From positions 1,178,001 to 1,242,000 of the forward strand of contig NZ_CP114015.1 in the NCBI RefSeq assembly GCF_026898095.1: a stretch of 64,000 nucleotides of DNA. Direction: 5' to 3'. The notes beneath the pieces are model-generated. The model was not told the origin of the DNA, did no database searches, and was given only the letters and a program-made list of their open reading frames with translations. This DNA is from Arthrobacter sp. ATA002 (GTDB taxonomy: Bacteria > Actinomycetota > Actinomycetes > Actinomycetales > Micrococcaceae). Positions 1 to 10,479 of the stretch are shown piece by piece (position 1 is the first letter of the stretch; every line of letters starts with the position of its first letter). Position numbers and translations under genes: made by a program.

Positions 1-228
1 CCGGAGCGCCGCCGACAATACTGCCAGGACGATCCCGAGGCTCCACCACAGTGCGAGGAGCAGTCCCGCGGCGGCGGCGGCGAAGCCGGCGACATTCTGC
101 AGGGACGATACCGAGCCGGCGAAGAGCGTCGAGGGATCCGGGCGTGTTGCCAGTCCCGAGCACAGCAGGACGGCGGATACGGCACATCCCGCCGTCAGGA
201 GGAGGAGGTCACGCAGATGGTGTTTCAT
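1..228 (-). CDS. Partial small membrane protein (N-terminus only)
   Basis: The gene runs off the left edge, so only the first 76 residues are visible. The ATG is preceded by a strong AGGAGGG ribosome binding site with 9 nt spacing, which fixes the start. Two hydrophobic segments are visible, at about residues 7-28 and 52-76, with a polar loop between them; the protein starts MKHHLRDLLLL. In related genomes membrane-anchored LysM proteins occur in similar positions, but no LysM domain is visible in this fragment, so I assign no function. It is divergent from the next gene, with about 215 bp between them. Confidence 0.6.
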   Translation of the reverse strand, partial: MKHHLRDLLLLTAGCAVSAVLLCSGLATRPDPSTLFAGSVSSLQNVAGFAAAAAGLLLALWWSLGIVLAVLSAALR

Positions 229-445
229 GCCGTGCCGCCCTCCTGGTCCTGAAGTCCTCTGGTCATCCCATTTGATGCAGTTTGGTTTCATTTAGCGCTG
301 TTGAATCGCGTTTGTAGGCTAATGAGTGTGTTTGATGGGCTTTGTCTACACGCCGGTGTGCTCCGTGTCTAGGGTGGTTCCACGATTGTTGGGCATGGAC
401 GGCTCTAGCTGGGCAGGCGGGGACCGGTTAGCCTGAGCGAATGCG

Positions 446-988
446 ATGGGATGCCCTTTTGCCGACATGGAGGCCCAAATGGCCTCGGCACATCAGCTCA
501 TCCAGGATGCGGAGGTTTCGGACCGGCTTCGAACCGATTTCGCCGCCATGGACCTGGCAGCCCGGCTGCACGGCCAGGTCGGACGGCACCTGAAGGTTGA
601 TGTGGGACTGCCCGGGTCCTTTGACGGTCTACTGGGCCACGTCGGCCGCGGGTGGATCGTCCTGCAGGGCCGCCGGCCCACCGTCGTCGCACTCGACCAC
701 GCGGTACTGATCGCGGGCATGGACCGCTTCTCTGCGGCGGATGCGCCTGCGGCACGGCTTGGTCTTGCCTCGGCGCTGCGGGGTTTGTCCCGGGACCGGG
801 CGGCCGTGCAGGTGTATTTGGCCGGACAACCACCGGCAGCCGCGCTGGACGGCAGCATTGACCGGGTGGGGAAGGACTATTTCGAGCTGTCCCTGACGCC
901 CAGGGGAGAGCCGCGGCGGCCGGGCAGCGTTCTTGGCGCCGGCATCGTGCCGCTGCGTGCTGTGGCGGCCGTCTCATCGGCGGCGTGA
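446..988 (+). CDS. Conserved hypothetical protein with two possible beta-barrel repeats
   Basis: A 180-residue soluble protein with no signal peptide or membrane segment. An N-terminal, probably helical part (about residues 1-45) is followed by two stretches with the same pattern of glycine, short strand, V-G-x-x-(Y/W), strand and a final valine-rich strand (about residues 55-90 and 130-172). This resembles small SH3/Sm-like barrels, but that is inference from the pattern only. The ATG at 446 has no clear ribosome binding site; ATGs at 470 and 479 are alternatives. It is convergent with the BldC-like regulator, 18 bp downstream. I recognise no enzyme motif. Confidence 0.65.
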   Translation: MGCPFADMEAQMASAHQLIQDAEVSDRLRTDFAAMDLAARLHGQVGRHLKVDVGLPGSFDGLLGHVGRGWIVLQGRRPTVVALDHAVLIAGMDRFSAADAPAARLGLASALRGLSRDRAAVQVYLAGQPPAAALDGSIDRVGKDYFELSLTPRGEPRRPGSVLGAGIVPLRAVAAVSSAA

Positions 989-1006
989 GCGTCCGGCAGG
1001 GACGGG

Positions 1007-1240
1007 TTACTGCTCCGGAACCGCACCCTCCGGCACGCCCTCGCGCTGGGCGGCAGCCGAGCGGCGGTAGGCCTCAGCGATAAACTCCTCCAACACGCGG
1101 GCTTCCACCCGCCACTGGCCCCGGCCGCCAATCTGGATGGCCGGCAGCTCGCCAGACCTCACCAGGGCGTACGTTTGCGACGAGGATATGTTCAGGACCT
1201 CTCCGACATCCGCCAGTGTCAGGAACCGTTTATCGCCCAC
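1007..1240 (-). CDS. BldC-like helix-turn-helix DNA-binding protein
   Basis: A 77-residue protein read from the GTG at 1240, which follows a GGAGGCGGATAC leader. An upstream ATG in the same frame would add over 50 low-complexity residues and is less likely. The sequence LTLADVGEVLNISSSQTYAL is a typical MerR/excisionase-type winged helix, continuing with a WRV strand and a C-terminal helix. This is the compact architecture of the BldC family, whose members bind direct repeats as transcriptional regulators in actinobacteria. It is transcribed away from the adjacent pilus genes, so the roughly 200 bp between them probably carries divergent promoters. Its targets are unknown. Confidence 0.8.
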   Translation of the reverse strand: MGDKRFLTLADVGEVLNISSSQTYALVRSGELPAIQIGGRGQWRVEARVLEEFIAEAYRRSAAAQREGVPEGAVPEQ

Positions 1241-1444
1241 GTATCCGCCTCCGCTTCCTTCGGCGCGTGCATGCGCTGCGCCGTCACCCCAGTCTCCCAC
1301 CCCGCCGCCGGCGCCGGCCAACTTATCCACATTCTGAAATTTTGGGAAAAACACCGTTTCCATCCGCCGGCCCGTGGTTAACAATGGCAGCGATTGCACG
1401 TCCGGGGCTGTGCAGCTCGGACTCCGGTGCCACCAGGGGGAAGA

Positions 1445-2092
1445 ATGAGTCTCACCACAACTGTGCCGGCGCCCGCGCCGCGGCTGAAGAAACCGTCATG
1501 GAAGGATCCCCGGCTCCTGCTGGGGATCCTGCTGGTGCTTTCCTCCACGGCCGGCGTCGTGGCGCTTGTTGGATCGGCCGACCAAACCACGGAGGTGCTC
1601 GTCGCGGACCGGAACATTCCGGTGGGAACACCGGTCAGCGCCGGCGACTTCGCTGCTGTTCCGGTGCGGCTGGGGGAGGTTTCCGGATCGTACCTTCCGG
1701 CGGCGGACGGAATCCCCGACGGCTCCGTGGCGTCATCGCTGCTGCGAAAAGGGGAGCTGGTGGCCCGCAGCGACCTCGGCACCGCAGACGGGCTGGACCG
1801 TAAGCCGGTGGGGCTGCGGGTTGACGACCTGCTCCCCAGCGGAACACAGGCGGGGTCGCGGGTTGACGTCTGGGTGGCCCTGCCGGACGAGCGGAACGGT
1901 TTTAAGGAGCCGCAGAAAATCCTTACGGCCGCGGAAATTTCGGAACTGACAGTCGACGAGTCGGTGCTGGGAGCCAACCGGTCCACGCAAATCCTCGTCC
2001 TGGTGGAAGACGGGGACCTGCCCGGCCTGCTCAGCGCGCAGTCGAACGGGGCCAGGATCGCCGTGGTTCCGAATCCGGGATCCGGAACATGA
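1445..2092 (+). CDS. CpaB/RcpC-like SAF-domain Flp pilus assembly protein
   Basis: A 215-residue protein with a short basic N-terminus, one transmembrane segment at about residues 24-43, then an SAF domain (residues about 50-115, with the typical NIPVGTPVSAGDF strand-turn) and a second beta-rich region. This matches the actinobacterial CpaB/RcpC-like proteins thought to act outside the membrane in Tad/Flp pilus assembly. The ATG at 1445 follows AGGGGGAAG. The end overlaps the cpaE-like start by 4 nt (ATGA), indicating translational coupling. The rest of the Tad machinery lies 26 kb away at 29.7-34.3 kb. Confidence 0.8.
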   Translation: MSLTTTVPAPAPRLKKPSWKDPRLLLGILLVLSSTAGVVALVGSADQTTEVLVADRNIPVGTPVSAGDFAAVPVRLGEVSGSYLPAADGIPDGSVASSLLRKGELVARSDLGTADGLDRKPVGLRVDDLLPSGTQAGSRVDVWVALPDERNGFKEPQKILTAAEISELTVDESVLGANRSTQILVLVEDGDLPGLLSAQSNGARIAVVPNPGSGT

Positions 2093-3443
2093 ACATCCCG
2101 GTGGTCACCGTGGGAAACGGCGTGGGCAACCTGGTGCAGGAACTGGAACGGCTGCACGGGCCCGTCACCGTAGTCCGGCGCTGCACTGAACTGCCGGAAC
2201 TGCTTGCCGCCTGCCAGAGCGGAATTGCCCGGGCGGCAATCGTGGCCGACGACGCCGGGGAGGTCACCGCGGCGCTCGCCGAACGCCTGGCTGCCTCGGG
2301 CGTGGCACTGCTGGTGCTGGCGGATGACGACGGTGCCCGGCAGCGGCTCAGCGCGCTGAGCATCCTCCATGCTCCCCGCGGAGCTGCCGCCGAGGTGCTC
2401 TCGGGACTGGTGTCGGACGCTGTGGACCTGTTGGAACGGCGGACAGCCTCCACCCTGCTTGCTGACCCCGCAGCGGCCCTGAGTGCCTGGACGCTCGACT
2501 CCATGGGAGGACCGGCCCGCCCGTCAGGCCGGGGCGGGACTCCCGGCGGCGTTCCGGGGGAGGGGCCGGACGGCACGGACACCGGGGACGGGGAACGCGC
2601 GGACGGAACCGTTGTCGCGGTGTGGGGTCCGGCCGGGGCACCGGGCCGGACGACGGTCGCCGTGAATTACGCGGCGGAAGCGGCCGCGGACGGGAAACCG
2701 TCCTGCTGATCGACGCCGACACCTACGGGTCGTCGGTGGCGGCAAGCCTGGGGCTCCTGGACGAATCCGCCGGCGTCGCACAGGCCTGCCGGCTGGCAGA
2801 CCAGGGGCTGCTCGACCGGCAGTCGCTGCTGCGCAGCACACTCAGCGTGTCCCTGAAGGGGCGGCGCCTTCTGGTGCTGACGGGCATCACGCGTTCGGAC
2901 CGCTGGGTGGAGCTGCGGCCCACGGCCCTGGGCCTTGTGGTGGAGCAGGCCCGGAAGGTGGCGGACCTGATCGTCATCGACTGCGGGTTCAGCCTGGAAG
3001 CCGATGAGGAGCTGAGCTTTGACACGCTGGCGCCGCGGCGAAACGGTGCCACCCTGCGGGCCCTGGAGCTGGCCGACACTGTACTTGCCGTCGGAGCGGC
3101 CGATTCGGTGGGAGTGCCGAGGCTGGTGCGGGCGCTCGCCGAACTGGAAACCGCAGTCCCCGGCGCCACACCCAAGGTCGTCCTCAACAAGGTCCGGGCC
3201 GCCGCCGTCGGACGCTCTCCGGAACGCCAGCTGCGGGACGCCTGGGAAAGGTTTGGTCCCGGAATTCCGGTGACAGCTTTCCTGCCGGCCGACTTCTCCA
3301 CCGTGGACGCAGCCCTGCTGGCCGGCTCGGCGCTGCTGGAAACGGCGCCGTCGTCGGCGCTGCGCCATGCAGTCGCTGCGCTGGCAGATGTCACGGTGTC
3401 TTCGCGGCGCCGGCTGAAGCGGACGGCAGCGGTTGCAAAGTGA
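2089..3443 (+). CDS. CpaE/TadZ-like MinD-family ATPase (frameshifted as read)
   Basis: The N-terminal half is a receiver-like domain (about residues 1-150), followed by a Gly/Pro-rich linker and a ParA/MinD-type ATPase. The P-loop is atypical (GPAGAPGRTT, Arg where the usual Lys stands), as is common in TadZ/CpaE proteins that localise the pilus machine. Walker-A' LLIDADTYGSS and the later VLNKVR specificity motif are visible. The reading frame breaks at the AAA run 2695-2697; adding one A gives DGKTVLLIDAD and a continuous 451-residue protein. The start overlaps the CpaB-like gene by 4 nt. I treat the break as a sequence error. Confidence 0.8.
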
Positions 3444-3527
3444 CCTTTTCATCCTCCCGGGATAGGCTCAGGTGAGGCCGTTCGCAAAGAAGCGGAGGGC
3501 AAGAAGGCTACAACGGAGGCGTATTAC

Positions 3528-6500
3528 ATGTCGTCTGGATCCCGTATTCCGGATCTACCAGGTACCGACGATTCCCTGGACGAATTTATCGGGAACTACT
3601 ACGAGCATCTGGCAGGGGAAGACGCAGACGGATATCCGCGCTCCTCCCTGCGCGAAAGGGCAGAGCGCCACCGCGGTGTCGGGTCGGTCCGGCCGGACGG
3701 CCAGGCGACTGTAGCCGTCTTCGACCAGGGCGACGCCAGCGTCGTGCTCATCGTCACCGACGACATGCCGTTCCTCGTGGACTCCGTGACAGCGGAACTC
3801 GTGCGGCAGAACGCCGCCATCCGGCTTGTGGTGCACCCAACCTTCCTGGTCAGCCGCGACCGGGAAAGCGGAGAACTGCAGGCCGTGCACCGCGTGCCGG
3901 CGACAGCAGGCGTTTCCAGCGGGGACACCGCGGCGCTGCCGAACCTTTCCGCCCTGCTGGGGCGGCAGGATGAAACCACCCGCATTGAATCCTGGATAGC
4001 CGTGGAAATCGGGCGTCTGGCCGACGACTCGCAGCGCAGTGCGCTTGTCGATGGACTGTCCAAGGTCCTGGAAGATGTGCGGCTCGCAGTCACGGACTGG
4101 CCGGCAATGCGCGCGAAGGTCCATGAGGTCTCACGTTCCCTCGAGGACGCGGCCGGCGGCGGGCAAATTCCGGACCTGCAGCAGGCCCGCGAGCTGCTGT
4201 CCTGGCTGGACAACGGAAACTTCACCTTCCTGGGGTACCGCGAATACGACCTCATTAATGAAGACGGCGAGGACGTCCTGCGCGTCAGCGAAGACCAGGG
4301 ACTGGGGCTGCTGCGCCGCGCCTCCGGTGCCGGGCGGGTCCAGCACCTGACCGCCGCAGGCCGGGCAAAGGCCCGCGAAAAGCGCGCCCTGGTCATCACC
4401 AAGGCAAACTCCCGCTCGACCGTGCACCGCGCTGCCTACCTGGACTACATCGGCATCAAGCGTTTCGACGCGCAGGGCAACGTGAACGGGGAACGCCGCT
4501 TCATCGGCCTGTTCTCCACCGGAGCCTACACAGGTTCCGTCCGCAACGTGCCCATTGTGCGGGACAAGGTCCGCGAGGTGATCCAGCGTGCCGGGTTCCC
4601 CGCTGACTCACACTCGGGCAAGGACCTGCTCTCCATCCTTGAAACCTATCCGCGCGATGAACTGTTCCAGATCGACGTGGATGCACTGCTGGACACGGCC
4701 CGCAGCATCCTCCGGCTGCAGGAGCGGCGCCGCACCCGGCTGTTCCTGAGGCCGGACGTGTACGGCAGATTCATGTCCGCACTGGTGTTCCTGCCCCGGG
4801 ACCGGTACAACACCTCAGTGCGCCTGCGCATCCAGGACGAGCTGCGCTCGACCTTCGAGGCGGAGTCCATCGACTTTGAAGCCCGGCTGACCGAGTCCGC
4901 GCTGGCCCGGATCTTCTTCCGGATTCGGCTGCCCCGGGGCGCCGAGATCGGAGAGCCGGACGCCGCAGCCCTGGAGGAGCGGCTGGTGCAGGCCGCCCGC
5001 TCCTGGAGCGAGGGGATCGGCGAGGTGCTCCGCTCGAAGTTCAGCCGCGGTGACGCGAACCGGCTGTCGGCTCTCTGGGCCGAAGCTTTCCCCGCTGACT
5101 ACCGCGTGAGCTACGAAGTGGAAGACGCCCTGGAGGACATCGCCCGCTTCGAAGCGCGCGCCGCGGAACCGGCCACGGCCCCCGAACTGTTTGTCTACGT
5201 CCCCGAGGCAACCCGGCGCAGCGGCGGCGAGGACGCCCGGCTGAAGCTTTACCTGCTGCAGCCGCGCTCCCTGACGCAGATCCTGCCGACCCTGCACAAC
5301 CTGGGACTGGAGGTGCTCGATGAACGGCCCTTCGAAATCAGCAGGGGAGACGGCGACACCTTCCACCTCTACGACCTGGGCCTGAAGTACCCCGCCGGCA
5401 TGGATCCGGTAAAGACCGGCTCCCTGCTGGCCGAAGCCTTCGGCGCCGCGACCAGCGGGGCCAGCGAGTCCGACTACTTTGACCGGCTTATCCTGGAGCA
5501 GGGACTGTCCTGGCGCCAGGTTGTGGTGCTGCGCAGCTACGCCAAATACATGCGCCAGCTGGGCAACACCAATTCCTACGGCTTCGTCGCCGGTACCCTG
5601 CGGCGCAACCCCGACGTGGCACGGGCCCTGGTGCGGCTCTTCGAGGCCCGTTTCGATCCGGATCTGCCGGAGGACCGGCGGGCCGCAGCCGAAGAAACTG
5701 CCCGCGATGCCCTCGAAGCCGGCCTGGAGCAGGTACCCACGCTCGACGCCGACCGGGTCCTGCGCACGGTGGCAAACCTGATCAACGCCACGCTGCGCAC
5801 CAACTTCTACCAGGACAAGCCGTACGTCAGTTTCAAGCTGAACACTGCCGTCATCGAGGGCGCCCCTATCCGCGCCCCAAGTATGAGGTTTGGGTCTACT
5901 CCCCGCGGGTGGAAGGTGTACATCTGCGGTTCGGCGAGGTCGCGCGCGGCGGTTTGCGCTGGTCCGACCGGCGCGAGGACTTCCGCACCGAAATCCTCGG
6001 CCTGGTGAAGGCCCAGACGGTGAAAAACGCGGTCATCGTGCCCACCGGCGCCAAGGGCGGCTTCTATGCAAAGCAGCTGCCGGATCCCGCGGCTGACCGT
6101 GCGGCCTGGATGGAGGAGGGCAAGGAAAGCTACCGGACCTTCATCCGTGCGCTGCTGGATATTACCGACAACCTGGTCATGTCCGACGGCGCGGAACAGG
6201 TGGTGCCGCCGCAGCGCGTCGTGCGCCACGACGGCGACGACACCTACCTCGTGGTGGCCGCGGACAAGGGAACGGCATCCTTCTCCGACATCGCCAACGC
6301 GCTCTCGGCGGACTACGGTTTCTGGCTTGGTGACGCGTTCGCCTCCGGCGGCTCCGTGGGCTATGACCATAAGGCCATGGGCATCACGGCCAGGGGTGCC
6401 TGGGAATCGGTCAAGCGCCACTTCAGCGAGCTGGGCGTGGACACGCAAAACGAGTCCTTCACCGCCGTCGGCGTCGGGGACATGAGCGGGGACGTCTTTG

Positions 6501-8370
6501 GCAACGGCATGCTGCTTTCCGAGCACACCAAGCTCGTGGCGGCCTTCGACCACCGCCACATCTTCCTGGATCCCAATCCCGACCCCGCAGTCTCGCACGC
6601 GGAGCGGCGCCGGCTCTTTGAACTTCCCCGGTCATCCTGGGCCGACTACGACGCGTCGCTGATCAGCGGCGGCGGCGGAGTGTTTCCTCGCCAGTCAAAG
6701 AGCATTCCGGTGAGCCCCGAGGTCCGCAAGGTCCTGGGCCTGGAAGATTCGGTGACGAAGATGAGCCCGCCGGACCTGCTGAAGGCCATCCTGAAGGCTC
6801 CGGCCGACCTGCTCTACAACGGCGGCATCGGCACCTATGTGAAGGCTTCCACGGAGACGAACACCGAGGTGGGTGACAAGGCCAATGACGCCATCCGCGT
6901 GGACGGACGCGACCTGCGGGTTCGGGTTATCGGTGAAGGCGGAAACCTGGGCATGACCCAGCGCGGCCGGATTGAAGCGGCACGTGCCGGCGTCATCCTC
7001 AACACCGACGCCATCGACAACTCGGCCGGCGTCGACTGCTCCGACCATGAAGTCAACATCAAGATCTTCGTGGACCGGATGGTAGCTGCCGGCCGCCTGG
7101 ATCCGGACGAGCGTGCAGAGTTCCTGCATTCCATGACCGACGAGGTCAGCCGCCTGGTCCTGCAGGACAACAAGGACCAGAACATGCTCCTGCTCAATGA
7201 CCGCAGCCAGGTTATCGAGTGGAGCCCCAGCTTCGAGCGCATGATGGACTGGCTCGAGAAGCACGCGGACCTGAACCGCGAGCTGGAGGCCCTGCCAACC
7301 AACGCTGAACTGCGGGCCCGGGTGGCGGCAGGCGAAGGCCTCACCTCTCCGGAATTGTCGGTGCTGGCTGCTTACGCCAAGATCGAACTGACCAAGGCAC
7401 TGACCAATTCGGACCTGGCCGACGACCCCTACTTCAGCGGCACGCTGCGCCGGTACTTCCCGAAACAGCTGGTGGAGCGCTTTGCCGACCAGCTGGAGAC
7501 CCATCCGCTGCGCCGCGAGATCATCTCCACGATGGTTGCCAACGACATCATCAACATCGGGGGCATCACTTTCGCCTTCCGCGTGATCGAAGAAACGTCG
7601 GCCACTGAATCCATGGTGGCGCGGGCATTCACGGCGCTCCGCGAGATCTACGGCATAGACGGTGTCATCCGCATTCTCAACGGGCTGCCGGCAAGTTTCC
7701 CGACGCAGAACTGGACAACTATCCACCTGGATATGCGCCGGCTGCTGGACCGGGCCGTGCGCTGGTTTATCAACCACGTGGGCCGCGGCACCTCGATCGA
7801 TGAGGACATCGAGGCGTTCAAGCCGGTCATCGGCCCGCTGCGCGCCTCCCTGCTGGACTACCTGCAGGAGGGGACGAGGAGCGGTTCCAGGCAGCCCTGG
7901 AACGTTCGGGCGAATGGCAGCTGCCCCGTGACCTGGGCACCTACTGGGCTGAACTGTTCGAGAGCTTCGGCCTGCTGGACATCGCCCTCCTCGCAGCCAA
8001 GCGGGTGGACGAGCCCGCAGCGAACATCGCCGGGGTCTACTTTGTCCTGTACGAGCGGTTCGGTGTTGATGACCTGCTGGAGCGCATCACCAGGCTGCCC
8101 CGCGGCGACCGCTGGCAGGCACTGGCCCGCGCGGCACTGCGGGATGACCTGTATTCCACGGTGGCTGACATGACGGTGGCTGCGCTGAAGGCCACGGCCG
8201 GGCAGGCGGGGGACGATCCGCTGAAACGGGTCAACCTGTGGGAAGAGCAAAACGCCGACAATTTGGAACGCGCCAGGGTTATGTTCGACGATGTCAATAA
8301 GCTCGAGCACGACGACATGGCTTCCCTCTCGGTTGCCCTGCGGCTGCTGCGCTCCATTGTTCGACGCTAG
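3528..8370 (+). CDS. gdh: NAD-specific glutamate dehydrogenase, large (180 kDa class)
   Basis: Catalyses NAD-dependent oxidative deamination of glutamate to 2-oxoglutarate and ammonia. The corrected length of 1614 residues matches the L_180 class: a long N-terminal regulatory region with ACT-like folds, then a catalytic domain with [16 protein letters not shown] and the glycine-rich [10 protein letters not shown] segment, and a C-terminal helical tail. The ATG follows GGAGGCGTATTAC. Two frame breaks occur, at CC 5870-5871 and at GGGG 7870-7873. Restoring one base at each gives [13 protein letters not shown] and [13 protein letters not shown], both as expected for the family. It stands alone, followed 22 nt later by the sensor kinase. 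Confidence 0.95.
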
Positions 8371-8392
8371 AAACAACTAAGAAAAAGAGACC

Positions 8393-9874
8393 GTGGCCAT
8401 TTTTACCGATCCCATCAAGGACCATGCCGATTTCGGACCGGGGGACGCGGAATGGCTGCACCTCCTGGTCGGCGACTGGCAGCTGGTCGCCGACCTGGCG
8501 TTCGCCGACCTGGCGCTCTGGTTTCCACTGCCGGACGGAAGCTACGTGGCGCTGGCACACGCCCGCCCCTCGACGTCGCACACTGTCTTTCACAGTGACT
8601 TCGTCGGGGAGCGGATCCGTGCGGATCTGCAGCCGCTGGTGGACAAGGCCAGGTCCAGCCAGGTCATTGAGCGGTCCAGCGAAACTGACTGGACCTCCGA
8701 AGCAGCCATGCGCGTGGAGGCCATCCCCTTCGTCCGCAACGGCCGGACCCTTGCCGTGGTCACCAGCCACATGGACCTGTCCTCCTCACGGATGCCCTCC
8801 CGGCTGGAACTGACCTACCGGCAATGCGCCTACGACCTGCTGCGGATGGGAACACTCGGATTGTGGCCCGACTTTGCCACGCCCACCGGATCGCGGCGCG
8901 GTGCGCCGCGCGTGGGTGACGGGCTGATCCGGATGGATGCCGACGGCGTTGTTCAGTATGCCTCGCCCAACGGGGTCTCCGCGTTCCGCCGCCTCGGCGA
9001 CATGGAGGCCCTGGAGGGGCGCTCCCTCGCCGAGATCACGACCGCCCTGCTGAAGGACCGCCGCATGGTGGACGAGACTCTTCCCCTGGTGGTAACCGGC
9101 CGCATGCCCTGGCGCACCGAAATCGAATCCCGCGGGGTAAGCCTGTCCCTGCGGGCGATTCCACTGCGCGACGAGAAGGAACGGTTTGGGGCGCTGGTCC
9201 TGTGCCGCGACGTCTCCGAGCTTCGCCGCCGTGAAATGGAACTGGTGTCCAAAGACGCAACAATCCGCGAAATTCACCACCGGGTGAAGAACAACCTGCA
9301 GACCGTTGCGGCCCTGCTGCGCATGCAATCCCGGCGCATGCAGAGTGAAGAGGGCAAACAGGGCCTGGCGCAGGCCATGCGCCGGGTCTCCACCATTGCC
9401 CTGGTCCATGAAACGCTCTCGCAGGGACTGACGCAGAACGTGAACTTTGACGAACTCATCGACCGGCAGTTCCGGTTGGCGGCTGAAGTCGCATCGCCCA
9501 CCCAGCAGGTCCGTACGGAGAAGGAGGGTTCCTTCGGGGAGCTTCCCAGCGACTGTGCGACGCCGCTGGCACTGGTGATCAATGAACTGGTGACCAACGC
9601 CGTCGAGCATGGACTCTCGGACCGCAAAGGAACGGTGCGGCTCAGCGCGGCCCGGCAAATGGGACCGGACGGCGAGGAGATCCTGACGGTTACCATTGCC
9701 GACGACGGCGCCGGCCTGCCGCCGGGGCCGCGCCGGGAAGGCCTGGGGCTGCAGATCGTCAGGACTTTGGTGCAGAGCGAGCTGGACGGCACCATCGAAT
9801 GGTCGTCACGGCCCGGCGGGGGTACCGAAGTGCGCATTGAGATGGGTCTGGACGCCGAATCGCGCCGGAGCTGA
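8393..9874 (+). CDS. pdtaS: PdtaS-type sensor histidine kinase (HisKA_2)
   Basis: A 493-residue cytosolic histidine kinase with no membrane segment. Residues about 1-150 form a GAF-like sensor domain and about 180-285 a PAS domain. The HisKA_2 dimerisation/phosphoacceptor motif HHRVKNNLQTV starts at His295, and the HATPase domain has the N-box NELVTNAVEHG and the GLGLQIV box. This is the architecture of PdtaS, which phosphorylates the ANTAR-domain RNA-binding regulator PdtaR. No pdtaR is present in the window. The start is GTG at 8393, 22 nt after the dehydrogenase gene. A convergent terminator separates it from whiB1. Confidence 0.9.
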   Translation: MAIFTDPIKDHADFGPGDAEWLHLLVGDWQLVADLAFADLALWFPLPDGSYVALAHARPSTSHTVFHSDFVGERIRADLQPLVDKARSSQVIERSSETDWTSEAAMRVEAIPFVRNGRTLAVVTSHMDLSSSRMPSRLELTYRQCAYDLLRMGTLGLWPDFATPTGSRRGAPRVGDGLIRMDADGVVQYASPNGVSAFRRLGDMEALEGRSLAEITTALLKDRRMVDETLPLVVTGRMPWRTEIESRGVSLSLRAIPLRDEKERFGALVLCRDVSELRRREMELVSKDATIREIHHRVKNNLQTVAALLRMQSRRMQSEEGKQGLAQAMRRVSTIALVHETLSQGLTQNVNFDELIDRQFRLAAEVASPTQQVRTEKEGSFGELPSDCATPLALVINELVTNAVEHGLSDRKGTVRLSAARQMGPDGEEILTVTIADDGAGLPPGPRREGLGLQIVRTLVQSELDGTIEWSSRPGGGTEVRIEMGLDAESRRS

Positions 9875-9918
9875 CCCGGCAATGGGCCCGGGCGGCTTGA
9901 TGCCGGGCAGCGAATACC

Positions 9919-9947
9919 GAGGGCCGCTGCACAATGCAGCGGCCCTC
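9919..9947. terminator. Bidirectional terminator hairpin between pdtaS and whiB1
   Basis: A perfect 13-bp stem (left arm gagggccgctgca, right arm its exact complement) with a 3-nt loop lies between two convergent genes. There is no long T run on either side, which is common for actinobacterial terminators. Confidence 0.75.
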
Positions 9948-9983
9948 CAAAGTCTCCCGGACTACTGTCCGCAGGTGGCGTCC

Positions 9984-10232
9984 CTAGGACGCGCGACGTG
10001 CACGTGCGGCACGGCGCTTCAGCGCGCGGCGCTCGTCTTCACTCATTCCGCCCCATACTCCTGCATCCTGGCCGGTTTCGATAGCCCACTGGAGGCAGGT
10101 ATCCATGACCGGGCAGCGGCGGCACACACTCTTGGCTTCTTCGATCTGAAGAAGAGCCGGGCCGGTGTTGCCCACAGGAAAGAACAGCTCCGGATCTTTA
10201 TCCAGACACGCTGCGCGGCTCCGCCAATCCAT
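9984..10232 (-). CDS. whiB1: WhiB1 iron-sulfur transcriptional regulator
   Basis: An 82-residue WhiB protein. The four cluster-ligating cysteines are Cys9, Cys37, Cys40 and Cys46 (C-x2-C-x5-C core), followed by GVWGGMSEDERRALKRR, the WhiB turn plus basic tail. Length and sequence match WhiB1, an essential NO-sensitive [4Fe-4S] protein that binds the sigma factor region 4 in mycobacteria. The start at MDWRS follows GAGGAG; a longer in-frame extension to 10283 is unlikely because the family begins at this methionine. A CRP-like operator lies about 41 nt upstream of the start codon. Confidence 0.95.
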   Translation of the reverse strand: MDWRSRAACLDKDPELFFPVGNTGPALLQIEEAKSVCRRCPVMDTCLQWAIETGQDAGVWGGMSEDERRALKRRAARARRAS

Positions 10233-10272
10233 GCTAATCACAATCTCCTCTAATAGTTGACTCCCACGTGTT

Positions 10273-10288
10273 TGTGAAAACATTCACG
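10273..10288. promoter_or_regulatory. CRP/Cmr-like cAMP receptor protein site upstream of whiB1
   Basis: TGTGA-N6-TCACG fits the actinobacterial CRP consensus TGTGA-N6-TCACA with one mismatch in the last base. The M. tuberculosis whiB1 promoter is known to be CRP-regulated, so both position and gene context support the call. The site itself is seen in the sequence; its function is inferred. Confidence 0.7.
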
Positions 10289-10304
10289 AGCAACTGCAAA
10301 CGAA

Positions 10305-10324
10305 AGGGGCCAGATCCGGCCCCT
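10305..10324. other. Short GC hairpin in the whiB1 upstream region
   Basis: A 7-bp stem (aggggcc/ggcccct) with a 6-nt loop sits between the CRP-like site and the divergent membrane-protein gene. It could insulate the two promoters or terminate antisense transcription; nothing decides this. Confidence 0.35.
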
Positions 10325-10479
10325 AATTTCCCCTGCATCTAGGATTCCACGATACGGAAACCCAGACAAGGGTTAGTATGCTCTTACTTTGCGCCAAACC
10401 ATGAGGGATGCATCACAGTGACCCGGGCGGGGGACCGGGGACGTGGGCGTCCTCCGACTATGTCCGGTAGTGTGCCAGT

